Assembly: GCF_009811315.1 (NCBI RefSeq)
Contig: NZ_BLID01000004.1
Location: 430,604-494,603 of the forward strand
Length of the DNA: 64,000 nt
Source of the DNA: Vibrio atypicus
GTDB taxonomy: Bacteria; Pseudomonadota; Gammaproteobacteria; Enterobacterales; Vibrionaceae
Direction: 5' to 3'
Part shown: piece after piece, positions 47,219 to 58,537 of the stretch
Position numbering within the stretch: the stretch's first letter is position 1
Layout of the letters: the number at the start of each line of letters is the position of its first letter
Notes under the pieces: generated by a model
The model's database searches: none
Told to the model about the DNA's origin: nothing
Seen by the model: the letters and a program-made list of their open reading frames with translations, nothing else
Position numbers and translations under genes: made by a program

Positions 47219-47956
47219 ATGAATGTACTACACAGTGGTTATTGGCTAGGTCAATCTACCTCCTTTATTTATAAGGATTTAATTAGAGATCTAGAGCATT
47301 TTTTTGATCTTAAAGATTATGGTTATGATGTGTCTGTGCTTAGTGAATCAGACATCCATTTCTGCTTCTTTTTTTACCAAGAGTCCTATCAATCACTATT
47401 CTTGACCGCAGCAAAGCTATGCCAAAACCTAAACAAAGGTTTAGTCATCTTTCATTCTGGAAACCTGTCTAAAGAGATTATGGAATTAGAGGTAGTATTT
47501 AAGACTTATGATATTTCTAAAACTTTTGATCAGGGATGGGCGAAACAACTCAGTGAGCAGATTCACTATCAGTACACTAAGCATCAAGAAATCTTAGAGA
47601 TACACCAGTTAACATCGATGATCCAAAAACAGAATGTCAGCAAAGATCTGATCGAGATTCTACGGTATATCGACAAAAACCTTTCTCGTACTATTCGAGA
47701 AGAAGACATCGCCGAATACTGTCATTACTCAGTCACCTATTTTTCGAAATTTTTCCATAAAACCATTGGAGTAAGCTTCCGAGACTATTTGGTTTTAAAG
47801 CGAATCAATTTAGCGAAGCAACTTCTCACCGCCGAGCGAAAAGAAAAGATATCTTTTATTGCATTCCAATGCGGCTACCACGACGTATCCTACTTTTCTC
47901 GGATTTTTAAGAAGAAAACAGGGCTAACTCCAGCATTATATCGACAACTTCACTAA
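47219..47956 (+). CDS. AraC-family transcriptional regulator divergent from tad
   Basis: A 245-residue protein. The C-terminal AraC DNA-binding domain (about 145-245) has both helix-turn-helices: IREEDIAEYCHYSVTYFSKFFHKTIG and ISFIAFQCGYHDVSYFSRIFKKKTGLTP. The N-terminal 140 residues match no family I know; they lack the phospho-acceptor pattern of a receiver and the cupin pattern of sugar-binding AraC proteins. Divergence from the tad operon suggests that it controls pilus expression. Confidence 0.82.
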   Translation: MNVLHSGYWLGQSTSFIYKDLIRDLEHFFDLKDYGYDVSVLSESDIHFCFFFYQESYQSLFLTAAKLCQNLNKGLVIFHSGNLSKEIMELEVVFKTYDISKTFDQGWAKQLSEQIHYQYTKHQEILEIHQLTSMIQKQNVSKDLIEILRYIDKNLSRTIREEDIAEYCHYSVTYFSKFFHKTIGVSFRDYLVLKRINLAKQLLTAERKEKISFIAFQCGYHDVSYFSRIFKKKTGLTPALYRQLH

Positions 47957-48085
47957 TACAGTTGTCACACCTTAGTTCTCAAAATCACACCAAAGCTTTC
48001 CTCCCTTTCCTCTTCCATGCTAAAGTTAACAAGCTGTTAACAATAAAAATAAATTAGAATTTTGCCAATAACATGGAGTTAGAGA

Positions 48086-49771
48086 ATGATTCAGCCTAAC
48101 GAGTTAAGCAAACCAACTTGTGCTCTCCCACCACCAAACGAAATGATCTTAAAATGGGCCGAGGAACGCCCTAATGATGTGTATCTAAAGCAGATAATAA
48201 ATCGCCAATTTGTCGAATTTACTTATGCTGAAGTCGCGGACAAAGCTTTACGCTTGGTGAGTGCTCTCAAAGAACTAGGACTCAAGCCGCGAGATAAAGT
48301 CGCCTTGGTATCCAAAAACTGTGCGGAATGGTTCATCTGCGATCTTGCGATGATGCTAGGTGATTTCGTCAGTGTACCAATTTTCCCTACAGCGGGTGCT
48401 GACACTATCGAATACTGTATTAATCACAGTGAGTCGAAAGTTCTTATCGGCGGGAAACTGGATGACCCGACCGCAACGCAGCAAGTTATCGATAGCTTGC
48501 CAGAATTAACAACCATCTCACTCCCTTATGATACCGCGCCTAAAACACAGCACAGCTTTGTCGACTTGATTGAAAAAGCTGAACCAAGTAGCGATCGACC
48601 AGAGCATTATGATGACAAGCTTATGTCGCTTGTTTATACCTCAGGAACATCAGGCTTACCTAAAGGAGCCATGCTGACATACGGAGCCTTTAGTTGGTCA
48701 GTACAACAGTTGATCAACCATATCGGCATCAAAGACGGTGATCGCCTGTTCTCATACTTGCCACTTGCGCACATTACCGAACGCGTATATATCTTCGGCT
48801 CTTCTATTCAAGGTGGCGTACAAACCGCATTCCCAGAATCACTGGATACCTTTATCGAAGATGTAAAAATGCATCGCCCTACGTTGTTTATCTCTGTACC
48901 AAGATTATGGACACTCTTCCAACAACGTATTCAAGATAAATTACCTCAGAAAAAGCTCAACATCCTACTTAAGATTCCTTTTGTTAACTCGCTAATTAAG
49001 AAAAAGCTTGCCGATGGGCTTGGTTTGGATCAAGCGCGAGTTTTAGGTTGTGGCTCAGCGCCAGTCTCGCCAGCACTTCTCGAGTGGTACCATAGCGTTG
49101 GTCTGAATATTACTGAAGCTTGGGGGATGACAGAATCCTTTGCTTATAGCACTCTCAATTACCCTTTCCGCTCCGATAAAATCGGCAGTGTTGGTAACGC
49201 AGGACCAGGTATAGAGCTTAAGATCGCTGAAGACGATGAAATTATGGTACGCGGTAAAGGTCTGTTCTCTGGCTACTACAAAAATGACATCGCGACCCAA
49301 GAGTCATTCGATACCGAAGGATGGTTGCACACCGGTGATATCGGCTTTATTGATAGTGAAGGCTATTTGACCATTCAAGGTCGTAAAAAAGACACCTTTA
49401 AAACAGCTAAGGGTAAATTTGTTGCCCCTGTTCCCATCGAAAACAAGCTCTTCGAATACAGTCGAGTAGAGATGATGTGCTTGATTGGCCTTGGTTTACC
49501 TGCACCGATTCTGCTTGTCGTGCCCCATGATTTTCCAAACTTTGATCGAGCGAGATATGCCCGTACGACAGAAAAAGTCATCGCACGTATGAATGCCAGC
49601 TTAGAATCTCATGAACAGATCAAAGGGGTATTAATGATCAAAGACCCTTGGAGTATCGAAAACGGTATTTTAACGCCAACGCTTAAGATAAAACGTCACG
49701 TCCTGGAGCAAAAGTATCACGATGTCGGACACAATTGGCCTAAAGGTCAATTAATTGTTTGGGAAGAGTAA
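48086..49771 (+). CDS. long-chain acyl-CoA synthetase-like AMP-forming enzyme
   Basis: A 561-residue member of the adenylate-forming superfamily. Motifs are LVYTSGTSGLPKGAMLTYG (ATP P-loop), AWGMTESFAYS and GWLHTGDIGFIDSEGYLTIQGRKKDTFKTAKGKFV (adenylation loop and hinge). Related proteins activate fatty acids to acyl-CoA (FAA/FadD15 type). It is monocistronic and the exact substrate is unknown. A terminator follows. Confidence 0.85.
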   Translation: MIQPNELSKPTCALPPPNEMILKWAEERPNDVYLKQIINRQFVEFTYAEVADKALRLVSALKELGLKPRDKVALVSKNCAEWFICDLAMMLGDFVSVPIFPTAGADTIEYCINHSESKVLIGGKLDDPTATQQVIDSLPELTTISLPYDTAPKTQHSFVDLIEKAEPSSDRPEHYDDKLMSLVYTSGTSGLPKGAMLTYGAFSWSVQQLINHIGIKDGDRLFSYLPLAHITERVYIFGSSIQGGVQTAFPESLDTFIEDVKMHRPTLFISVPRLWTLFQQRIQDKLPQKKLNILLKIPFVNSLIKKKLADGLGLDQARVLGCGSAPVSPALLEWYHSVGLNITEAWGMTESFAYSTLNYPFRSDKIGSVGNAGPGIELKIAEDDEIMVRGKGLFSGYYKNDIATQESFDTEGWLHTGDIGFIDSEGYLTIQGRKKDTFKTAKGKFVAPVPIENKLFEYSRVEMMCLIGLGLPAPILLVVPHDFPNFDRARYARTTEKVIARMNASLESHEQIKGVLMIKDPWSIENGILTPTLKIKRHVLEQKYHDVGHNWPKGQLIVWEE

Positions 49772-49791
49772 AGACCCAAATGACCAAACTT

Positions 49792-49820
49792 AAGGAGAGC
49801 ATTAGCTCTCCTTTTGTTTT
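49792..49820 (+). terminator. terminator after the acyl-CoA synthetase gene
   Basis: AAGGAGAGC / GCTCTCCTT hairpin with a short loop and a TTGTTTT tail. Confidence 0.8.
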
Positions 49821-49877
49821 AGATAATAAATCAATTATTATCCTAAACAGCAATGGAACAAAAATCAGGGAGCAAAT

Positions 49878-50777
49878 ATGGATGCAAGGCTACACCATCT
49901 AGCAGGGTTACGTTACTTTGAGGTTGCTGCAAGGCTAGGTAGCTATAGTCGAGCAGCTGAAGAGCTCTTTATTAGTCAAGCCGCGGTCAGCCAGAAAATA
50001 CGCCAATTGGAAGATGGTTTAGGTTGTAAACTTTTCGTTCGAGATGGCCGTGAGATGCGTTTGACAGAGCAAGGAAAAACGCTATTCAAACATGTTTCTC
50101 AAGGGTTAGAACAAATAGTCACAGGATTAAACCAAATTCAAAGTGAGCCTGTCGATGGGCTGCTTTGTGTCAGTTCGACACCTTCTTTTGCCTCACGATG
50201 GTTGCTCCCGAGATTGTGGAAGTTTTCCGTTCAATACCCCAATATTCCTATTCGTATTATCACCAGTTGCGATGCCCCTAATCTTAAACAAGGCGATGCT
50301 GACCTAGCGATTTGGCAAGGTGAAGAGCTGATGCCAGATAGCAACCAAAGCATGCATAAAGAATTTCTATTCGAAGAAGCTGTGTACCCATTCTGCTCGC
50401 CTCATTTGGCTGACTCACTTGCCCTAAGCTCTCCCAAGCAACTTCTGTCTTGCTGGCTAATCCATTACGAGTCTGGGGGGTATCCATGGCAATCATGGTT
50501 TAAAGAGGCGGGTTTAGAAATGAACAAAGAGTCTGTCGATTGGATGGAAGTCAGCACATTTGATCATGCAATGAATGCGGTGATGGCTGGTCATGGTGCA
50601 TGCTTAGCGTCTGATTCACTCGCAAATGATTATGTTGAGCGAGGATTACTCATTAAGCCTTTTGATATAGGCATGACACCAGGTATACAGTTCAATCTCT
50701 TTTACGATGAAGAATCACCACGAAGACATAGGATTCAAACATTTGCTCATTGGCTCCATGGGGAATTGGAAACATAA
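49878..50777 (+). CDS. GcvA-like LysR-family regulator
   Basis: A 299-residue LysR protein. The helix-turn-helix (SYSRAAEELFISQAAVSQKIRQLEDGLGCKLFVRDGREMRLTEQG) and the effector domain (LCVSSTPSFASRWLLPRLWKF, CDAPNLKQGDADLAIWQG) resemble the GcvA/AmpR branch. The N-terminal sequence LAGLRYFEVAARLGSY is typical of this group. It has no adjacent divergent partner, so its target is not given by context. Confidence 0.85.
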   Translation: MDARLHHLAGLRYFEVAARLGSYSRAAEELFISQAAVSQKIRQLEDGLGCKLFVRDGREMRLTEQGKTLFKHVSQGLEQIVTGLNQIQSEPVDGLLCVSSTPSFASRWLLPRLWKFSVQYPNIPIRIITSCDAPNLKQGDADLAIWQGEELMPDSNQSMHKEFLFEEAVYPFCSPHLADSLALSSPKQLLSCWLIHYESGGYPWQSWFKEAGLEMNKESVDWMEVSTFDHAMNAVMAGHGACLASDSLANDYVERGLLIKPFDIGMTPGIQFNLFYDEESPRRHRIQTFAHWLHGELET

Positions 50778-50796
50778 AAAACCTCCCAAAAAACAA

Positions 50797-50831
50797 AAGC
50801 CCCTGAAGCTTTCACTTCAGGGGCTTTTTAA
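50797..50831. terminator. bidirectional terminator (LysR / fusA)
   Basis: AAAGCCCCTGAAG / CTTCAGGGGCTTTTT stem, strong GC-rich core, A and T runs on each side. It ends the LysR gene and the convergent elongation factor G gene. Confidence 0.88.
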
Positions 50832-50853
50832 GCTATCTAGCTAACAGAAAGAA

Positions 50854-52941
50854 TTACTTCTTCTCGTTACGCTCTTTAACTTCTGCGATTACTTGCTCAG
50901 CAACGTTCTGTGGACATGGTGCATATTGACCAAATTCCATAGAGAACTGACCACGGCCAGAAGTGATAGTACGTAGGTGACCGATGTAGCCAAACATTTC
51001 TGATAGAGGAACGTCAGCTTTAATACGAACGCCTGTAGTACCAGCTTGTTGGTCTTTGATCATACCACGACGACGGTTAAGGTCACCGATTACGTCACCA
51101 ACGTTGTCTTCTGGAGTAAATACGTCAACGTTCATGATTGGCTCAAGAAGTTGCGCACCAGCTTTAGGCATAGACTGACGGAATGCGCCTTTAGCAGCGA
51201 TTTCGTAAGCGATTGCTGAAGAGTCAACTGCGTGGAAACCACCGTCGAACAGTTCAACTTCTACGTCTAGAGTTGGGAAGCCAGCTAGAACACCAGTTTG
51301 CATCATAGATGCGAAACCTTTCTCAACTGCAGGCCAGAATTCTTTAGGTACGTTACCACCAACAACTGTTGATTTGAACGTGAAGCCTGAGTTTGCTTCA
51401 CCTGGCTTGATACGGTAGTCGATCTTACCGAACTGACCAGAACCACCAGACTGCTTCTTGTGCGTGTAGCTATCTTCAACTGCTTGAGTGATAGTTTCAC
51501 GGTAAGCTACCTGTGGAGCACCTACTTCTAGCTCAACGCCGTAAGTACGCTTAAGGATATCTACCTTGATGTCTAGGTGAAGTTCACCCATACCTTTCAG
51601 GATAGTTTCACCAGACTCTTCGTCAGTTTCAACCTGGAATGATGGATCTTCTGCAACCATCTTACCGATCGCGATACCCATCTTCTCAGAACCGCCTTTA
51701 TCTTTAGGAGATACAGCGATTGAGATTACTGGTTCTGGGAAGATCATAGCTTCAAGAGTACATTCGTGCTTAGGATCACATAGAGTGTGACCAGTTTGAA
51801 CGTTCTTCATACCTACGATAGCGATGATGTCACCAGCTTGTGCTTCAGTAAGTTCGTTACGCTCGTCCGCTTGCATTTCACACATACGGCCGATACGTTC
51901 AGTCTTACCAGTCGCTGAGTTAAGGATAGTGTCACCCTTCTTCAGACGGCCTGAGTAAATACGAACGAATGTTAGTGCACCAAAACGGTCATCCATGATC
52001 TTGAATGCTAGCGCTTTTAGTGGCTCATCTGCAGATACAGTCGCAACTTCACCTGTTGGTTCGCCAGTTTCTGGATCTGTTAGAGGCTGAGGATCAACTT
52101 CGTTTGGAGCTGGTAGGTAATCTACAACAGCGTCAAGGATAAGTTGCATGCCTTTGTTCTTAAACGCAGAACCACAGAATGTTGGGAAGAACGCTAGGTC
52201 ACGAGTACCTTTACGGATACACTCTTTTAGCTGCTCAATAGATGGCTCTTCGCCTTCCATGTAAGCTTCCATTAGCTCGTCGTCTTGCTCTACAGCAGTT
52301 TCAACTAGCTCTTCACGGTACTGTTCTAGATCATCAAGCATGTCCGCAGGAACATCTGTGATTTCGTAGTTTTCTGGTAGACCTGTGTCATCCCAAACGT
52401 AAGCTTGACGGTTTAGTACGTCAACAACACCAACGAAATCGTCTTCACGACCGATTGGCAGAGTCATTACTAGTGGGTTAGCACCTAGTACGTTGCGTAC
52501 TTGATCAACTACGTTGAAGAAGTCTGCACCCATACGGTCTAGTTTGTTTACGAAGATCAGACGAGCAACTTCTGAGTCGTTCGCGTAACGCCAGTTTGTT
52601 TCTGACTGAGGCTCAACACCACCAGAACCACAGAATACACCGATACCGCCATCAAGAACTTTCAGTGAACGGTATACTTCAACTGTAAAGTCAACGTGTC
52701 CCGGAGTATCGATAACGTTTAGGCGGTGGCCATTCCACTCACAAGTTACCGCTGCTGACTGGATTGTAATACCACGCTCAGCTTCCTGCTCCATGAAGTC
52801 AGTTGTAGACTCACCGTCGTGTACTTCACCAGTTTTGTGGATTTTACCAGTAAGCTTAAGAATACGCTCAGTGGTGGTAGTTTTACCCGCATCAACGTGC
52901 GCGAAAATACCAATGTTTCTGTACTTTGATAAATCTGCCAT
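50854..52941 (-). CDS. fusA: elongation factor G (copy outside a str operon)
   Basis: A 695-residue GTPase that drives ribosomal translocation. It starts at ATG 52941 ([26 protein letters not shown]); the upstream frame to 52998 lacks a ribosome-binding site. The G domain motifs are [16 protein letters not shown] and NKLDRMG, and domains II-V follow normally to the C-terminus. It does not lie with rpsL/rpsG/tuf; Vibrio genomes usually carry a second EF-G and this is likely it (fusA2). Whether it acts in elongation or mainly in ribosome recycling is unknown. Confidence 0.92.
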   Translation of the reverse strand: MADLSKYRNIGIFAHVDAGKTTTTERILKLTGKIHKTGEVHDGESTTDFMEQEAERGITIQSAAVTCEWNGHRLNVIDTPGHVDFTVEVYRSLKVLDGGIGVFCGSGGVEPQSETNWRYANDSEVARLIFVNKLDRMGADFFNVVDQVRNVLGANPLVMTLPIGREDDFVGVVDVLNRQAYVWDDTGLPENYEITDVPADMLDDLEQYREELVETAVEQDDELMEAYMEGEEPSIEQLKECIRKGTRDLAFFPTFCGSAFKNKGMQLILDAVVDYLPAPNEVDPQPLTDPETGEPTGEVATVSADEPLKALAFKIMDDRFGALTFVRIYSGRLKKGDTILNSATGKTERIGRMCEMQADERNELTEAQAGDIIAIVGMKNVQTGHTLCDPKHECTLEAMIFPEPVISIAVSPKDKGGSEKMGIAIGKMVAEDPSFQVETDEESGETILKGMGELHLDIKVDILKRTYGVELEVGAPQVAYRETITQAVEDSYTHKKQSGGSGQFGKIDYRIKPGEANSGFTFKSTVVGGNVPKEFWPAVEKGFASMMQTGVLAGFPTLDVEVELFDGGFHAVDSSAIAYEIAAKGAFRQSMPKAGAQLLEPIMNVDVFTPEDNVGDVIGDLNRRRGMIKDQQAGTTGVRIKADVPLSEMFGYIGHLRTITSGRGQFSMEFGQYAPCPQNVAEQVIAEVKERNEKK

Positions 52942-53168
52942 TGTCTTACTCTGTTTATAAGGTATAAATTGCGCGCAGAGTATATCACAATCTGTCAAGA
53001 CTGATACCCTTGCGTGCGCTGTATGTCAAAAAAACTTTTCTCACCAATACTAGCAGTTAATTCATGCCTTATAGGGAAAATTTGTGCTTAATGATTAAGT
53101 TTTCTCAGAAGAAAAATGCTGCTTATTTAAACATAAGCAGCACTCTTTGTATTGCTTTTGTCCTTAAA

Positions 53169-53594
53169 TTATCGAGGACAAATCTCTGACTCTGGGAAGA
53201 AGAACTCGATTTCACGAGCTGCAGATTCCGGACTGTCTGAACCATGAACTGAATTATAGCGCATGCTGATTGCGTAATCAGCACGAATTGTTCCACACGC
53301 TGCTTCTTCAGGGTTAGTTTTACCCATTAGTTCACGATATTGAGCAATTGCATTCTCGCCTTCAAGTACCTGAACCATGATAGGACCAGAAGTCATAAAC
53401 TCTTTTAAAGCAGGGAAGAACTCTTTGCCTTCATGCTCTGCGTAAAATCCACTTGCTTGTTCTTCCGTTAAACGAACCATTTTTGCTGCAATAATTTGTA
53501 AGCCGGCTTGCTCAATACGGTGGTAAATTTCACCGATTAGATTACGTTCTACTGCGTCGGGCTTAACGATAGAAAAAGTTCTTTCAAGAGCCAT
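53169..53594 (-). CDS. ndk: nucleoside diphosphate kinase
   Basis: A 141-residue enzyme starting at ATG 53594 ([21 protein letters not shown]); an upstream frame to 53669 is not supported. The active-site histidine is in [19 protein letters not shown]. It balances nucleoside triphosphate pools by phosphotransfer from ATP. It lies 79 bases downstream of pepB and probably shares its transcript, as in other gammaproteobacteria where pepB, ndk and the isc genes are neighbours. Confidence 0.95.
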   Translation of the reverse strand: MALERTFSIVKPDAVERNLIGEIYHRIEQAGLQIIAAKMVRLTEEQASGFYAEHEGKEFFPALKEFMTSGPIMVQVLEGENAIAQYRELMGKTNPEEAACGTIRADYAISMRYNSVHGSDSPESAAREIEFFFPESEICPR

Positions 53595-53673
53595 AGGGTA
53601 TCCTTTCGTTTTCTTAGTGTTTACAGAAGAGGCTCTATGCGGCCTCTTATTTAATGAGTTTTGTTTCAATAAG

Positions 53674-54972
53674 TTACTTGTTTGCTTGCTGAATAAGTAG
53701 GCCAGCTAAGCTTCGCACACCAACACCAGTTGCACCTGCAGCCCACTTATCAGTCGCCGATTTGCGGTAAGTTGCCGCACAATCAAAGTGAAGCCAGCCT
53801 TTCTTATAATCTTCAACGAAGTAAGAGAGGAAAGCTGCCGCTGTACTTGCACCAGGAGAGTAATCACCGCTACTGATATTAGATAAATCAGCAAAGTTTG
53901 ATGGTAGCATTCCACGGTGGAATTCAGCTAAAGGAAGTGGCCATAAGCCTTCTTTCTCTTCACGTGCTACGCTCAATGCTTGATGAGAAAGTTCATCATC
54001 AAAGCTCATCAAAGCGTGGTAATCATTACCAAGCGCGTTTTTCGCAGCACCTGTTAGTGTCGCGCAATCAATGATTAGCTCAGGATTTTGCTCACTCGCG
54101 TACATTAGGCCGTCAGCAAGAACTAGACGTCCTTCCGCATCAGTATTCATGATTTCAACTGTTTTACCATTTTTATAGGTAATGATGTCGCCTAACTTTA
54201 AGGCGCGACCTGAAATCATATTCTCAGCACAACATAGGATTAGCTTCACACGCTTGTTTAATCCACGCATGATCGCTAGACCTAGACCACCGGTAATCGT
54301 ACCTGAGCCCCCCATATCCGCTTTCATAGCAGTCATGAAGCCCGATGGTTTAATGCTGTAACCACCTGAATCAAAGGTAATACCTTTACCAACTAAACAT
54401 GCGAATACTGGCGCATTTTCATCACCAGTAGGGTTAAAATCAAGTTGCAGCATTGCTGATGTGCGATCTGAACCACGACCTACGGCATAGATACCTTGCC
54501 AGCCTTCTGCAAGTAAATCTTTGTCTTTTACAATGCGCGCTTTAACCGTGCCTTCAGGGGCAACTGATTTAATAAACTCTGCCGCCATAGTCGCAAGTTG
54601 GCGCGGAGCTACTTCTTCTGCGGTTTTATTAATAATATCGCGAGTAAAATCTGTTGCTTTGATTCGAGCGTTTAGCTCAGCTTGCGCATTTTCCGGAAGT
54701 TCTTTCCATGCGAGGGAATTGTTTTTCTTTGGCCCTCGGTAACCTTGATGGAAAGCCCAAACACTTTCTAAATCCCAGTTAGCACCTTCTAATGCAATAG
54801 AAGCAACACCTTGACCATCAAGCTTGCGAGCGGCTTGTTGAATAATACCAAGATCGAACTCTTCTCCTAGGTGAATCGTAGCGCCACCTTCGGAAAACGA
54901 TAGGATTGCTTTTTCGCCCCATTGTGGTGCCGCTGCATCTTGGCTTAGAAATACTGACATCTGTGTAGACAT
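53674..54972 (-). CDS. pepB: peptidase B (leucyl aminopeptidase family M17)
   Basis: A 432-residue cytoplasmic aminopeptidase with two divalent metals. The signature [17 protein letters not shown] contains metal ligands, and [15 protein letters not shown] plus [14 protein letters not shown] carry the active-site Lys and Asp. Length fits PepB rather than PepA. It follows the isc operon in the same orientation, behind a terminator at 55053. Confidence 0.94.
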   Translation of the reverse strand: MSTQMSVFLSQDAAAPQWGEKAILSFSEGGATIHLGEEFDLGIIQQAARKLDGQGVASIALEGANWDLESVWAFHQGYRGPKKNNSLAWKELPENAQAELNARIKATDFTRDIINKTAEEVAPRQLATMAAEFIKSVAPEGTVKARIVKDKDLLAEGWQGIYAVGRGSDRTSAMLQLDFNPTGDENAPVFACLVGKGITFDSGGYSIKPSGFMTAMKADMGGSGTITGGLGLAIMRGLNKRVKLILCCAENMISGRALKLGDIITYKNGKTVEIMNTDAEGRLVLADGLMYASEQNPELIIDCATLTGAAKNALGNDYHALMSFDDELSHQALSVAREEKEGLWPLPLAEFHRGMLPSNFADLSNISSGDYSPGASTAAAFLSYFVEDYKKGWLHFDCAATYRKSATDKWAAGATGVGVRSLAGLLIQQANK

Positions 54973-55052
54973 GGTTTCTCCTTGTCTGTATTGGCGCTGT
55001 CTACGCCTCTTCTATTTACTCTGAGATGTTAACACTTTAATGTTAAATTGAT

Positions 55053-55083
55053 AAAAAACGGACCCAAAGGCCCGTTTTTTTTA
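55053..55083 (-). terminator. terminator after the isc operon
   Basis: AAAAAACGG / CCGTTTTTTTT hairpin with GGGCC inner pairing; its T run is on the minus strand for the isc transcript and also on the plus strand. Confidence 0.8.
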
Positions 55084-55120
55084 GTAAATTTTGTTAACTG
55101 TGTGGGTTTTATCTATACCC

Positions 55121-55315
55121 TTAATCCATTTCATCCATCCAGCATAGAATCACAGCCTCTAAGATTTTTTCATTTGAGCGATTTGGCTCATCATCAAACT
55201 CTTCAAGCTCTGTAATCCACTGGTGTAAATCGGTGAAGCGAACCGTTTTAGGATCAGTTTCCGGAAACTTTTCACATAGTTCAATAGCAATATCGCGTGA
55301 ATCAGTCCATTTCAT
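55121..55315 (-). CDS. iscX: Fe-S assembly protein IscX
   Basis: A 64-residue acidic protein with the family pattern [34 protein letters not shown] and a terminal [10 protein letters not shown]. IscX binds IscS and may donate iron or act as an inhibitor. Last gene of the isc operon. Confidence 0.95.
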   Translation of the reverse strand: MKWTDSRDIAIELCEKFPETDPKTVRFTDLHQWITELEEFDDEPNRSNEKILEAVILCWMDEMD

Positions 55316-55334
55316 TGCGTACTATCCTCTAGTA

Positions 55335-55673
55335 TTAGTGATCTTCAGATGCATGGTTAAGTGTATATTTTGGAATTTCCACCACTAAATCTTCGTCGGT
55401 CACCTTTGCCTGACAACCTAAGCGAGATTCAGGCTCAAGCCCCCAAGCTTTATCAAGCATGTCGTCTTCAAGCTCATCGCTCTCTTCTAGTGAATCGAAA
55501 CCTTCACGAACAACAATATGACAAGTAGTACATGCGCACGATTTTTCACAAGCGTGCTCAATCCCAATACCATTTTTAAGCGCTACATCCAGAACGGTTT
55601 CTCCTGAATTCGCTTCAAGTACCGCGCCTTCTGGGCATAAATCTTCATGCGGTAATACAATAATCTTAGGCAT
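55335..55673 (-). CDS. fdx: [2Fe-2S] ferredoxin of the ISC system
   Basis: A 112-residue ferredoxin with cluster ligands in CEKSCACTTCHIVV and the fourth in LGCQAK. It supplies electrons to IscS/IscU for sulfur reduction. It lies between hscA and iscX. Confidence 0.96.
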   Translation of the reverse strand: MPKIIVLPHEDLCPEGAVLEANSGETVLDVALKNGIGIEHACEKSCACTTCHIVVREGFDSLEESDELEDDMLDKAWGLEPESRLGCQAKVTDEDLVVEIPKYTLNHASEDH

Positions 55674-55699
55674 AATACGTTCTCTTAAAATAACGGCTC

Positions 55700-57553
55700 T
55701 TAAATATCATTCACTGACTGACCTGACAAAGCAGCTCGAATCGATTTATCCATACGGCGAGAAGCAAAATCTTGGCTCGCCTTATCTGTATCTTTAATGC
55801 CTTGTTCAATAGCATCGGCACTATCGCCATTGCGCAGCTCAATAAGCGCCTCAATAGCTTTCAGCAGTTGTTGTTTTTCACTTTCCGACAATAGCTCGTC
55901 GCCATCAGCTTGCATTGCCGCAATGAGACCTTCGATAACACGGTCTGCTTCAACACGCTGCTCAGCCAATGCTCGCGCATTCATGTCTTCTTTCGCGTAA
56001 GTCATCGAGTCACGTAGCATGTTAGCCACTTCATCGTCGCTCAACCCATATGAAGGTTTCACTTGAATTTCAGACTGAACACCCGTGCTCTTTTCCATCG
56101 CAGTGACAGACAAAAGCCCATCCGCATCCACTTGATAAGTCACTCGAATATGAGCAGCACCTGCCGCCATGGCGGGAATACCTTTAAGTGAAAAGCGAGC
56201 CAGAGAACGACAGTCATCTACCATCTCACGTTCACCTTGAACAATATGAACGCTCATTGCTGTTTGACCATCTTTAAAAGTGGTAAATTCTTGCGCTCGA
56301 GCTACTGGAATCGTTGTATTTCGTGGGACAATTTTTTCAACCAAACCACCCATGGTTTCGATGCCTAATGACAGAGGAATCACGTCTAGCAGCAGCATTT
56401 CTGAATCAGGTTTATTGCCTGCTAATATGTCAGCTTGAATACCTGCACCAATGGCGACAACTTCATCAGGGTTAATACTTGTCAAAGGCTGGCGATCGAA
56501 GAACTCCCCTACCATTTCACGAACAAGAAGTGTACGAGTCGAACCACCGACCATTACTACATCTTGTACTTCTTCGAGTTCTACGTCCGCATCTTTTAAT
56601 GCTCGACGACAAGAAAGCAATGTCTTTTTCACGAGTGGGCGTATCAGAGTTTCAAACTCATCACGAGTGACACTCCCTTGCCAACCTAAAGCGTCTACAT
56701 CAACACAGTCTTGCTCAGAGAACGCAATCTTAGTTCTGGTAGCAACATTGAGGAGTACTCGATTTTGTTCAGCCGTTAGTGGCATCTCAAAACCGGCTTT
56801 CTCAATCAAATGATCTGCGAGAATATGGTCAAAGTCATCACCGCCTAATGCAGAATCACCGCCAGTTGCGAGAACCTCAAATACACCTTTAGATAGACGT
56901 AAAACAGAGATATCAAACGTACCGCCACCAAGATCATAAACAGCAATCACTCCTTCTTGACCAGAGTCCAGACCATAAGCAATCGCAGCCGCAGTAGGTT
57001 CATTTAACAGGCGAAGTACGTGCATACCCGCCAGTTTCGCAGCATCTTTTGTGCCCGCACGCTGAGCATCATCAAAATATGCCGGTACAGTAATCACAAC
57101 ACCTGCCAGCTCGCCGCCTAACGTTTGTTCTGCACGTTGGCCCAACGCTTTTAAGATGTCAGCCGAAACTTCAATTGGGTTTTTATCACCGGCTGCGGTT
57201 TTCAGTACTGGCAAGCCATTGTCGCTCGCCTTAAATTGATAAGGCAAAGTAGGATAACGAGTCTGAATATCATCAAGTGAACGGCCGATAAGACGTTTTA
57301 CCGAAATAATGGTATTAACAGGATCAACTTCCGCTTGGTCTTTCGCTTGGTAACCGACTTCTGGAGTTTCACCTGAATAGTTAACAATTGACGGTAAGAT
57401 ACTTTTCCCTTGTGAATCCTTAAGAGTCGCGACATCGCCACTTCGCACGGAAGCAACCAAGGAGTTCGTAGTACCCAAGTCGATACCAGCAGCCAGCTTA
57501 TGCTCATGAGGTGCCGAGCTTTGACCTGGCTCAGCGATTTGAAGTAATGCCAT
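55700..57553 (-). CDS. hscA: Hsp70-type chaperone HscA
   Basis: A 617-residue specialised Hsp70. Nucleotide-binding motifs are [28 protein letters not shown] and [16 protein letters not shown], with a substrate-binding domain after residue 390. It has the HscA length and lacks the long DnaK C-terminal tail. It works with HscB to move clusters off IscU, whose LPPVK motif it recognises. Confidence 0.96.
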   Translation of the reverse strand: MALLQIAEPGQSSAPHEHKLAAGIDLGTTNSLVASVRSGDVATLKDSQGKSILPSIVNYSGETPEVGYQAKDQAEVDPVNTIISVKRLIGRSLDDIQTRYPTLPYQFKASDNGLPVLKTAAGDKNPIEVSADILKALGQRAEQTLGGELAGVVITVPAYFDDAQRAGTKDAAKLAGMHVLRLLNEPTAAAIAYGLDSGQEGVIAVYDLGGGTFDISVLRLSKGVFEVLATGGDSALGGDDFDHILADHLIEKAGFEMPLTAEQNRVLLNVATRTKIAFSEQDCVDVDALGWQGSVTRDEFETLIRPLVKKTLLSCRRALKDADVELEEVQDVVMVGGSTRTLLVREMVGEFFDRQPLTSINPDEVVAIGAGIQADILAGNKPDSEMLLLDVIPLSLGIETMGGLVEKIVPRNTTIPVARAQEFTTFKDGQTAMSVHIVQGEREMVDDCRSLARFSLKGIPAMAAGAAHIRVTYQVDADGLLSVTAMEKSTGVQSEIQVKPSYGLSDDEVANMLRDSMTYAKEDMNARALAEQRVEADRVIEGLIAAMQADGDELLSESEKQQLLKAIEALIELRNGDSADAIEQGIKDTDKASQDFASRRMDKSIRAALSGQSVNDI

Positions 57554-57571
57554 GATGGGTCCTTGTTCTAA

Positions 57572-58087
57572 CTAGCCGAGGAGTTTTTCTTCCACTAGTT
57601 CAATTTCTTTTTTTAGCTTCGAGATAAACTTCAGCTTGCGAACACGCTCCGCAGCTTGGTGCCAAAGCGCATCATTTAACTCTTGCTCTACTGCGAGTAG
57701 CTGTTGTTTGAACATTTTAGTGACTTTACTATCAAAGTCGAATAACACGTCTTCAGGTTCTGGACTCTCAGCAATCTCTTCAAGCTCTTCTCGCAGCTCC
57801 ATTTGCTCCATAAGAAACATCGGATCTTGCATAGTTTGTTGCTCGCCACGAATTTCGTGGCCATTTTCAGCTAACAAATACTCCGCACGAGAAATTGGGC
57901 TCTTTAATACTTGGTAGGCGTCATTTATCTCTGCCGCCTTTTGTACGGCCATCAAACGATCTCGCTCGGATGCTGTCGCAAAATTATCAGGATGAAATTG
58001 TTTTTGAAGTTCGCGGAACTGTGAAGCAAGAAGGCTACCATCCAGAGTAAACTGACTTGGTAGCCCAAATAATTCGAAGTAATTCAT
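57572..58087 (-). CDS. hscB: J-domain co-chaperone HscB
   Basis: A 171-residue co-chaperone with a J domain at the N-terminus (QFRELQKQFHPDNFATASERDRL, HPD motif) and a C-terminal helical domain that binds IscU. It stimulates HscA ATPase. It lies directly upstream of hscA (18-base gap). Confidence 0.95.
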   Translation of the reverse strand: MNYFELFGLPSQFTLDGSLLASQFRELQKQFHPDNFATASERDRLMAVQKAAEINDAYQVLKSPISRAEYLLAENGHEIRGEQQTMQDPMFLMEQMELREELEEIAESPEPEDVLFDFDSKVTKMFKQQLLAVEQELNDALWHQAAERVRKLKFISKLKKEIELVEEKLLG

Positions 58088-58144
58088 GAAGAATTTAATC
58101 CTTGGTAATCAACCCGCGAGCACGTAACCCGCAGGTGCTATCAA

Positions 58145-58468
58145 TTAAACGTTGAAGCTTTCACCACAACCACATTCGCTTTTCGCATTGGGGTTGTTGA
58201 ATTCAAACCCTTCATTTAAGCCTTCTTTAACGTAATCCAATTCAGTGCCATCTAAATAAACAAGGCTTTTTTGATCAATAATGATTTTCACACCTTCATG
58301 TTCAAACACAGAATCTTCTTCGTTAAGCTCATCAACAAACTCAAGGACATAAGCCATACCAGAGCAACCTGTCGTTTTCACACCTAGACGTAAACCAACA
58401 CCTTTGCCTCGGTTTTCTAGGAATGTTCTAACGCGACTTGCCGCGGTTTCTGTCATTGTGATGGCCAT
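58145..58468 (-). CDS. iscA: A-type Fe-S carrier IscA
   Basis: A 107-residue carrier with the three conserved cysteines: [11 protein letters not shown] and SECGCGES near the end. It passes clusters, mainly 4Fe-4S, to apo-proteins. It lies between iscU and hscB. Confidence 0.96.
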   Translation of the reverse strand: MAITMTETAASRVRTFLENRGKGVGLRLGVKTTGCSGMAYVLEFVDELNEEDSVFEHEGVKIIIDQKSLVYLDGTELDYVKEGLNEGFEFNNPNAKSECGCGESFNV

Positions 58469-58537
58469 ACTGCACCTTAGTTTGTCTATATTACGAATGG
58501 ATGGGAGGACAATAGCCTCCCATTATATACGGATTGC

